This document shows positions 1 to 4,013 of a DNA stretch of 5,162 nucleotides, piece after piece. Every line of letters starts with the position of its first letter. Positions within the stretch are counted from its first letter, which is position 1. A program made the position numbers and the translations under genes. Source of the stretch: Gammaproteobacteria bacterium (GTDB lineage Bacteria; Pseudomonadota; Gammaproteobacteria; Competibacterales; Competibacteraceae); assembly GCA_020047885.1 (NCBI GenBank), contig JAIFNF010000251.1, positions 1 to 5,162 of the forward strand, in the 5' to 3' direction. The notes beneath the pieces were generated by a model. It ran no database searches. It was not told the origin of the DNA and saw only the letters and a program-made list of their open reading frames with translations.

Positions 1-77
1 CTGGTAAGGTCCAGGCAGGCCAGGGCAATGCGGGCGCTGGCCTGCAGGTCATGCTGCCAAAACATGTTGGATGGCAT
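1..77 (-). CDS. N-terminal fragment of a possible deoxyribose-phosphate aldolase (DeoC-like), cut by window edge
   Basis: Only the first 25 codons are present; the rest lies left of the window. The fragment starts MPSNMFWQHDLQ and continues into ARIALACLDLT, with the first two bases of the next codon being AG (Ser or Arg). DeoC proteins commonly begin with a short helix ending in a similar 'L..LDLT(S/T)L' stretch, so a deoxyribose-phosphate aldolase, which splits 2-deoxyribose 5-phosphate into acetaldehyde and glyceraldehyde 3-phosphate, is a reasonable guess. A stop codon (TAA) lies directly before the ATG at 77, so the start is at 77 or at the second in-frame ATG at 65. Neither has a convincing Shine-Dalgarno sequence. 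Base composition is GC-rich with strong third-position GC, which supports real coding. It lies 53 bases downstream of the small basic gene, possibly in one transcript. That this is a coding start is fairly likely; the product name is tentative because so few residues are visible. Confidence 0.45.
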   Translation of the reverse strand, partial: MPSNMFWQHDLQASARIALACLDLT

Positions 78-130
78 TTAACGCCAAAGGGTTTGCTGCC
101 CGTCGCAACTTGGCAGGCCCAACCCGGCTA

Positions 131-298
131 TCAGCCGCCCTTGTGGCAACGCTTGCCTGGGTTTTTCTTGTTGTTGGTGGCTACGCCGCGCTCCAGGCTG
201 CGCATCTGGCCGTGGCCAGCGGTGTAGCACACACCTTTGGGGGCCACAGGGCGTGGCGTGGCTTTGCGCTCAGCTTCGGTACGGAATTCTTTGGCCAT
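131..298 (-). CDS. Small basic hypothetical protein (55 aa)
   Basis: I do not recognise this protein. It begins MAKEFRTEAERK, ends GKRCHKGG and stops at TGA (133-131). About 13 of 55 residues are Lys or Arg against 4 acidic residues, so it is strongly basic. It has two cysteines (Cys24, Cys51) and no hydrophobic segment, which suggests a soluble cytoplasmic protein. A nucleic-acid-binding role would be speculation. Support for coding comes from an AGGAG Shine-Dalgarno seven bases before the ATG, and from a codon pattern dominated by C or G in the third position with no rare codons. The longer open frames overlapping it on both strands lack these properties. It lies upstream of, and in the same direction as, the DeoC-like fragment. 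Confidence 0.7.
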   Translation of the reverse strand: MAKEFRTEAERKATPRPVAPKGVCYTAGHGQMRSLERGVATNNKKNPGKRCHKGG

Positions 299-305
299 GA
301 GAGGG

Positions 306-310
306 CTCCT
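306..310 (-). promoter_or_regulatory. Ribosome binding site of the 55-aa gene
   Basis: AGGAG on the minus strand (CTCCT on the plus strand) sits seven bases before the ATG at 298-296. It is the strongest Shine-Dalgarno in the window and decides both frame and start of the small gene, since the overlapping longer minus-strand frame has no comparable signal. Confidence 0.75.
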
Positions 311-782
311 GCTAATTTGTAAAAGTGGCGATTATCCATGCTCCTGCGGCGGATTGGTGTGTTTGGGTCTGCATGACTAACTTTCGTAATGACATTTTGG
401 TTTGAATTGGTAAAGTTATGTGATGGGCCGATGACCTTGAACATCGCGTCGTGAGAAAGTTGATACTGATTTCGCTACTCGAATGAACGACAGCCGATTG
501 GATAGTACTCCAACTCATGAAAGACCACCTTCGAAAATTTGGTGTCTCTTAGGCCTAGTCTTGGTTACAGTCGGCCCGAACAACCTAGAAACGAGTCCAA
601 AGAGCGCCGCTCCTGTTCAGAACGCTACCCGACCGCAACTTGCCCACATTTTCTGTAGGCGAAGCAAAAATCTAAGGTCAGCACAGGAAGTGCGCTGGCA
701 GTTGTGTCATGATTCACTGTGGCTTTCGCTATTGGTTACTGGCCGTTTACAAGACAATCAATTTTCATTAGATTAAAGGCCA

Positions 783-858
783 TTCATTTTTTAAATCAGA
801 TTCTTACAATGTATACCGAACGCCGAATATTGACTATTTTTCAGAATTTTTTTGAAGT
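783..858 (+). promoter_or_regulatory. Candidate promoter region for the GT-C gene
   Basis: Two weak sigma-70-like arrangements lie in the AT-rich stretch. The first has TACAAT at 805-810 (5 of 6 to TATAAT) with TTCATT at 783-788, 16 bases upstream (3 of 6 to TTGACA). The second has a good -35, TTGACT at 830-835, but only a poor -10 (TGAAGT at 853-858) after 17 bases. Neither is complete; the AT-richness and position before the gene are the main support. Confidence 0.3.
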
Positions 859-865
859 TCATGTC

Positions 866-887
866 CATTCATACTAGCTCATGAATG
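866..887. repeat. Spaced inverted repeat covering the start codon of the GT-C gene
   Basis: CATTCAT at 866-872 and ATGAATG at 881-887 are perfect inverted complements separated by eight bases. The right arm begins with the ATG start codon at 881. In RNA the arms could pair and mask the start. The same seven-base word forms a perfect palindrome at the start of the UbiA-type gene (3804-3815), and one more copy lies at 781-787. It may be a regulatory site or chance; AT-rich sequence makes such matches easier. Confidence 0.35.
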
Positions 888-2491
888 TGATGCGTCAGTT
901 TACTGTATTTACAGGCTTTGTTTTTCTGGCATCTATTTCTCTTGCCCACACGTTTGCGGCGGATTACTACCTCGATGACTTTCTTTTGCTCTCCTTGATA
1001 GATCAGGTTACCAACCCGATCGACTTTTTCATTGAACGGCATTTCTTCGCGCTGCATATACACCGTCCCATGGTGCTCCTTAGCTGGTGGATTCTTTCGC
1101 ACATGCAAGAAGGGCCGTTGTTGCAGTACTGCTTTAACGCGGCACTACTTGCTGCAAATGGCTGTTTGTTCGTACAACTGTTACAGAAGTTCGGCGTGCC
1201 ACTGTTGATCTCCTTGGTCTTTGCTGTCCTTTGGGTGGGACATCCAGGATCGGTTATCGCCAGCAGTTGGCTCTCTGACCGCTTTGACCTTATGGCCTCA
1301 TTTTTTTTGCTAGCTGGGCTAAGCAGCTGGGTTAGCTATCACCAGCTTAGTCAACGCCGCTATATGCTGCAAGCGACGTTGTTTATCGCTGCGGCATTGC
1401 TGTCAAAAGAGACGGTCATTGTGGTGATGCCGCTTGTGTTTATTGTGTCAGCGGTGTACGCCCATCCACTGCAAACCAGTCGACTTTCGGGGCCTGTGCT
1501 CGTGTTAAAAATCGCAGTGATGCCCCTGCTTTTGATTGCCTACTTTGGATATCGACAGTGGCTCGGTCTACATCTATCTGCAGGGTTATTGACATCTGCT
1601 ATTCAGGCAGGGTTAGTGGGTGGCATACTTAAATGGTGGACTTATCTGCCAGCATTTATCCTGATGCTTCCAGCCGATGCATATGGTCGCTCGCCTTTGC
1701 CAGTGTTTGTATTGGTTGCGCTGCTCGTGTGGATGGGCTGTGCAGCAGTACTTCAAGTTGTGCGAAACGAAAACGGTCCCAGCCGACTTATGCCCATTCT
1801 TCTGGGTGCATCAATGGTGCTGCTAGTGCCCGTGATTCAGGTCTTACACTTTGCCCTAACAGAAGTGGTATTCGTTGACAGCCAAAACCGAATGTCGGGT
1901 CAGTTCGTGGAACGATTTTACTTTCTTGGTTATATGGGCTTGCTGATGTATGGTGCCGGGTGCCTAATGGTGCTGTTACCAACACAACATCTAGACAAAA
2001 AGTGGATCGACCGTTTACAGCTAGCTTCGCTTTTGTTCATGGCGATATTAGCTTGTACATTGGTGTACAGAAGTCTTATGGCTACAAAACAATGGCCCAC
2101 CGTAACCCGATCAATCACCTTTAGGGCTCAAGCAGCGGCACGCGCATTGTCATCGACTAACGTAGGGACCGAAAAATCATGCCGGGCTCAATTTCTTGGC
2201 GCAGAAAATCATGTGTTCTCTGCCCTGACCGAAGTTATGGTCAAACACTATAGCTCTGATGATCGTATCAAGCGCTGCATTGTTGAGTCTGACGGTGTGC
2301 AATTTGTCACTTTAACCCACAAATCACAGTGGCCCAATTACACCCTCAATAGCGCAGGGGCAGATGCAGCGCATGTTGGTGACTGGATTTACTTGCCGTA
2401 CACCGCAATTGAAAGCGTTAAGACACCTATCTCTCAGAGTTTTAGTTTTGATGTCCGTCACGGCATTTTCATTCAGACACCTCACCAATAA
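881..2491 (+). CDS. GT-C-fold membrane glycosyltransferase-like protein (TMTC/PMT-like, no TPR), putative arabinofuranosyltransferase
   Basis: This is a 536-residue integral membrane protein with roughly ten to eleven hydrophobic spans between residues 8 and 397, then a mostly hydrophilic C-terminal domain (about 400-536), probably periplasmic, with Cys434 and Cys466. Motifs match GT-C enzymes that use lipid-phosphate sugars. There is an acidic pair, Asp32-Asp33, in the first external loop; HRPM at 61-64; and HPGSVIASSW followed by SDRFDLMASFF at 121-142, like the 'HP...E.V..I..R.DLLA.LF' region of TMTC/PMT-type proteins. LSKET follows at 174-178 and ERFYFLGYMG at 344-353. The TPR domain usual in TMTC proteins is absent. 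A stop (TAG 875-877) lies just before the ATG, so the start is 881 or the in-frame ATG at 890; neither has a good Shine-Dalgarno. Given the neighbouring genes for a polyprenyl-phospho-arabinose donor, transfer of D-arabinofuranose to a pilin or glycan is inferred. Substrate and acceptor cannot be read from sequence, and other lipid-linked sugars are possible. Confidence 0.75.
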   Translation: MNVMRQFTVFTGFVFLASISLAHTFAADYYLDDFLLLSLIDQVTNPIDFFIERHFFALHIHRPMVLLSWWILSHMQEGPLLQYCFNAALLAANGCLFVQLLQKFGVPLLISLVFAVLWVGHPGSVIASSWLSDRFDLMASFFLLAGLSSWVSYHQLSQRRYMLQATLFIAAALLSKETVIVVMPLVFIVSAVYAHPLQTSRLSGPVLVLKIAVMPLLLIAYFGYRQWLGLHLSAGLLTSAIQAGLVGGILKWWTYLPAFILMLPADAYGRSPLPVFVLVALLVWMGCAAVLQVVRNENGPSRLMPILLGASMVLLVPVIQVLHFALTEVVFVDSQNRMSGQFVERFYFLGYMGLLMYGAGCLMVLLPTQHLDKKWIDRLQLASLLFMAILACTLVYRSLMATKQWPTVTRSITFRAQAAARALSSTNVGTEKSCRAQFLGAENHVFSALTEVMVKHYSSDDRIKRCIVESDGVQFVTLTHKSQWPNYTLNSAGADAAHVGDWIYLPYTAIESVKTPISQSFSFDVRHGIFIQTPHQ

Positions 2492-2502
2492 CACGGTCTG
2501 CC

Positions 2503-2919
2503 CTATGCAAACTTCACCACTGCGAATGCAACAAAAAAGCCGACGATGCAGCCTGCAGCGATCTCGCCAACCGTGTGACCCATGCGCTCCCTTAGCAACA
2601 GGGTAGGAAATTTTGAGGCTTGGGTCCACCTATTTATCGTTTCCGCATGCTGACCTACCTGGCCACGTAAACTGACAGCGTCAACCATAACTATAAATGC
2701 CAAGGTCACGGCCACCCCAAAAGCGGGGTGGGCGACTCCCTCCTTGAGGGCGATTAGCGCGACCATGCTGCAAACAATTGCACTGTGGTTACTCGGCAGG
2801 CCGCCAAAACCGATTAATCCGAAGGCCAGTTGCCGTGCCTTGATGCTGTTGATGCTGAACTTCAACATGCCAGCAACAAGCCAGGCAAGAAAAGGCGTCA
2901 ATGCATAAGAAAAATCCAT
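2503..2919 (-). CDS. Divergent PAP2 family protein (DUF212/YuiD-like), candidate polyprenyl-phospho-ribose-5-phosphate phosphatase
   Basis: The protein has 138 residues if started at the ATG at 2919-2917, matching the usual 130-150 of the DUF212 'divergent PAP2' family. An AAGGG site (2930-2926) is six bases before that ATG. The alternative ATG at 2925 overlaps the upstream stop as ATGA but sits directly against AAGGG. The frame is open 45 codons further into the upstream gene, but that part is out-of-frame shadow. Family hallmarks are GGLPSNHSA at about 39-47 (PAP2 motif 2), VDAVSLR at 79-85, and GHTVGEIAAG at 114-123, carrying the third-motif histidine and followed by a hydrophobic C-terminus. 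The N-terminal PAP2 motif (K......RP) is missing, as usual for the family. Expect about four membrane spans. Tight coupling to a phosphoribosyltransferase suggests it removes the 5-phosphate from polyprenyl-phospho-phosphoribose, the step assigned to the PAP2 protein Rv3807c in mycobacteria. The family call is firm; the reaction is inferred from context. Confidence 0.88.
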   Translation of the reverse strand: MDFSYALTPFLAWLVAGMLKFSINSIKARQLAFGLIGFGGLPSNHSAIVCSMVALIALKEGVAHPAFGVAVTLAFIVMVDAVSLRGQVGQHAETINRWTQASKFPTLLLRERMGHTVGEIAAGCIVGFFVAFAVVKFA

Positions 2920-2921
2920 TT

Positions 2922-3806
2922 TCATCCCTTGGCCGGCCAAAGCACCCAGCCACATGCCGTCCCCCACAGCAAGACTGTAAATAGCAGTTGCCAATCCTCT
3001 AATAATGCGTCCGTCGGTGACTCGCCTTTGCATTGGGCATCCACCACGTACCAATATCGAAACAGTCCAAACAAAACCAGTGGAATGGTGATTACCAATT
3101 CAGGTTTTGTAGAAATCACAAACATGCTGTAAAACAGCAGTGCCCCTGTCGCCGACATCTCGGCATAACGGTCCACCAAAGCTGCAGAGTAATTGTCCAA
3201 TACTTTGCGTCCGTCAGTGCCGCATTCAATTAGCTCTTGACGTCGTTTGATCGCGGCCAAAAAAAGCGCTAAACAAAGTGTGGTGATGAACATCCATGAA
3301 GAAACCGGCACGCTAAGGGCAACAGCGCCTGCGTAGATGCGAAGTACAAACCCGATCGCAATCGTGAAAATATCCACCACGGGCTGGTATTTGAGTGCAA
3401 AAGCGTAAGCCAGGTTCAGTGCCAAATAGGCGAAAATCACCATGACAACTTTTGGTACAACAAACCACGCCATTACAAGCAAAGTGTAGATCACACCCAA
3501 AAGCAACAATGCGGAGGTGACGCTAACGGTGCCTGCCGCAAGCGGGCGACTTACAGCTTTTTTCGGATGAAGACGATCGCGTTCGATGTCCTGAATGTCG
3601 TTGACCACATAAGCTGCCGATGAACCCATGCAAAACAGCAGCACGGCCAGCAGACTGCGGCTAATCGATACTGGGTCAAGAAACTCCCCGGCAAAAACCA
3701 AAGGCGCCAAAACAAACCCGTTTTTTACCCATTGTTTAGGCCGCATCAGCCGGATCAAATTTGGCACCAGGCCCAAAGTTGAATAGATCACTGGGATATC
3801 ATGCAT
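2922..3806 (-). CDS. UbiA-superfamily polyprenyl-phosphate phosphoribosyltransferase (decaprenyl-phosphate phosphoribosyltransferase type)
   Basis: Enzymes of this type join PRPP to polyprenyl phosphate, giving polyprenyl-phospho-5-phosphoribose, the first committed step toward the D-arabinofuranose donor; the mycobacterial example is Rv3806c. The 294-residue protein has eight or nine hydrophobic spans. Near the N-terminus is MRPKQWVKN (21-29), the subfamily signature that separates it from quinone prenyltransferases. The first Asp-rich motif is NDIQDIERD at 69-77, followed by RLHPKKAVSRPLAAG. The second conserved region is ALKYQPVVDIFTIAIGFVLR at 137-156, then an AAIKRRQEL segment (184-192). 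The C-terminal GESPTDALLEDWQLL resembles the 'GEPEDIALRD' end of Rv3806c. In a Gram-negative host the lipid is probably undecaprenyl or a similar phosphate. No clear Shine-Dalgarno precedes the ATG at 3806, which lies in a 12-bp palindrome, so an internal start (for example Val6 GTG) is possible. It overlaps the DUF212 gene by coupled stop and start and is divergent to the DprE1-like gene. Confidence 0.93.
   Translation of the reverse strand: MHDIPVIYSTLGLVPNLIRLMRPKQWVKNGFVLAPLVFAGEFLDPVSISRSLLAVLLFCMGSSAAYVVNDIQDIERDRLHPKKAVSRPLAAGTVSVTSALLLLGVIYTLLVMAWFVVPKVVMVIFAYLALNLAYAFALKYQPVVDIFTIAIGFVLRIYAGAVALSVPVSSWMFITTLCLALFLAAIKRRQELIECGTDGRKVLDNYSAALVDRYAEMSATGALLFYSMFVISTKPELVITIPLVLFGLFRYWYVVDAQCKGESPTDALLEDWQLLFTVLLWGTACGWVLWPAKG
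2926..2930 (-). promoter_or_regulatory. Ribosome binding site inside the end of the UbiA-type gene
   Basis: AAGGG on the minus strand lies within the last codons of the upstream gene, six bases before the ATG at 2919 and adjoining the ATG at 2925 that overlaps the TGA stop (2924-2922). It supports translational coupling of the two genes and favours the 2919 start by spacing. Confidence 0.6.
2929..2940. repeat. 12-bp perfect palindrome at the 3' end of the UbiA-type gene
   Basis: TTGGCCGGCCAA is self-complementary over all 12 bases and directly precedes the AAGGG ribosome binding site of the DUF212 gene. It encodes the last tryptophan-proline-alanine-lysine residues of the upstream protein. 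It may be only a codon accident; a role in RNA structure before the coupled start is possible but unsupported. Confidence 0.3.
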
Positions 3807-3815
3807 TCATGAATG
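3804..3815. repeat. 12-bp perfect palindrome overlapping the UbiA-type start codon
   Basis: CATTCATGAATG reads the same on both strands; its minus-strand end is the ATG start codon at 3806-3804. The half-site matches the inverted repeat around the start of the GT-C gene (866-887). A shared operator is possible, but the sequence is short and AT-rich. Confidence 0.4.
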
Positions 3816-3827
3816 ACGTTGATAAGA

Positions 3828-3855
3828 TTGACAAAGCGTTTTTAATACTCATCAT
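3828..3855 (+). promoter_or_regulatory. Candidate sigma-70 promoter for the DprE1-like gene
   Basis: A perfect -35 hexamer TTGACA (3828-3833) is followed after 16 bases by CATCAT (3850-3855), 4 of 6 to TATAAT. Transcription would begin around 3862, inside the 17-bp palindrome, leaving a leader of about 150 bases before the ATG at 4014. The strong -35 supports it; the weak -10 fits a regulated promoter. Confidence 0.45.
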
Positions 3856-3868
3856 GCAATTGTCACAA
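3842..3868 (-). promoter_or_regulatory. Candidate promoter for the UbiA-type/DUF212 operon
   Basis: On the minus strand TTGTGA (3868-3863, 4 of 6 to the -35 consensus) is followed after 15 bases by TATTAA (3847-3842, 4 of 6 to TATAAT). The spacer is shorter than ideal. The -35 falls inside the 17-bp palindrome, so a protein bound there could affect both divergent units. Confidence 0.3.
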
Positions 3869-3872
3869 TTGC
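3856..3872. promoter_or_regulatory. 17-bp perfect palindrome, likely operator between divergent units
   Basis: GCAATTGTCACAATTGC has eight-base arms (GCAATTGT and ACAATTGC) around a single central C. It lies directly after the proposed rightward -10 and over the proposed leftward -35, a typical place for a dimeric repressor to bind. No regulator gene is visible in the window. An RNA hairpin is unlikely because there is no loop. The perfect symmetry is seen directly; the operator role is inferred. Confidence 0.5.
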
Positions 3873-4013
3873 TTCTTTTGGTGCAAACATTCGCCCGCTT
3901 GCCACAACAAATTAGTTCAACAACCCAGTGATTGAACTTCCACTATTTCAGACAAGGCGAACATCCAGTTCGACCTATTCCTCTCCAGTAGACATTTTAC
4001 CGACAGAGGATGC

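Larger units (their letters stand above)
299..880. other. 582-base intergenic region, no convincing gene
   Basis: This long gap separates divergently oriented genes (55-aa gene leftward, GT-C gene rightward), so it must hold promoters for both. Open frames here, the longest being 483-776 on the plus strand, lack ribosome binding sites, use many rare codons (AGA, AGG, CGA, CTA) and encode nothing I recognise. I see no tRNA, no clear hairpin terminator and no direct-repeat array. Composition falls steadily toward the right: positions 781-880 contain only 30 G or C in 100, typical of a promoter-rich or horizontally acquired segment. Degenerate remnants of older genes in 430-780 cannot be excluded by eye. 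Confidence 0.6.

Noticed and set aside
71..322. 83-codon plus-strand open frame
   Set aside because: It is the antisense shadow of the 55-residue basic gene and the DeoC-like start; its hydrophobic stretch arises from reverse reading of lysine and asparagine codons. No Shine-Dalgarno precedes it.
181..444. 87-codon minus-strand open frame
   Set aside because: It overlaps the 55-residue gene in another frame and lacks a ribosome binding site at its start; the AGGAG at 310-306 has ideal spacing for the smaller gene instead.
483..776. 97-codon plus-strand open frame in the intergenic gap, with one hydrophobic stretch
   Set aside because: No ribosome binding site, many rare codons, no recognisable family, and a composition like the surrounding non-coding DNA. 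A decayed gene cannot be excluded, but I cannot support a live one.
881..2491. ArnT (L-Ara4N lipid A transferase) for the GT-C gene
   Set aside because: No other arn genes are nearby, the motifs look more TMTC/PMT-like, and the adjacent pathway makes a D-arabinofuranose donor, not the 4-amino-4-deoxy-L-arabinose donor.
2920..3054. N-terminal extension of the DUF212 frame to an ATG at 3054
   Set aside because: The extra 45 residues lie wholly within the UbiA-type gene in another frame, do not resemble the family N-terminus and would give an oversized protein; the ATG at 2919 with AAGGG gives the family length.
2922..3806. 4-hydroxybenzoate polyprenyltransferase (quinone biosynthesis UbiA)
   Set aside because: The MRPKQWVKN opening, the NDIQDIERD...RLHPKK pattern and the C-terminal GESPTDALLEDW match phosphoribosyltransferases of the Rv3806c type, and the neighbouring DprE1-like gene fits that pathway, not quinone synthesis.
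3957..3973. Small hairpin CGAAC-ATCCA-GTTCG before the DprE1-like gene as a terminator or riboswitch
   Set aside because: A five-base stem with no U-tract and no further structure is too weak; such stems are common by chance.
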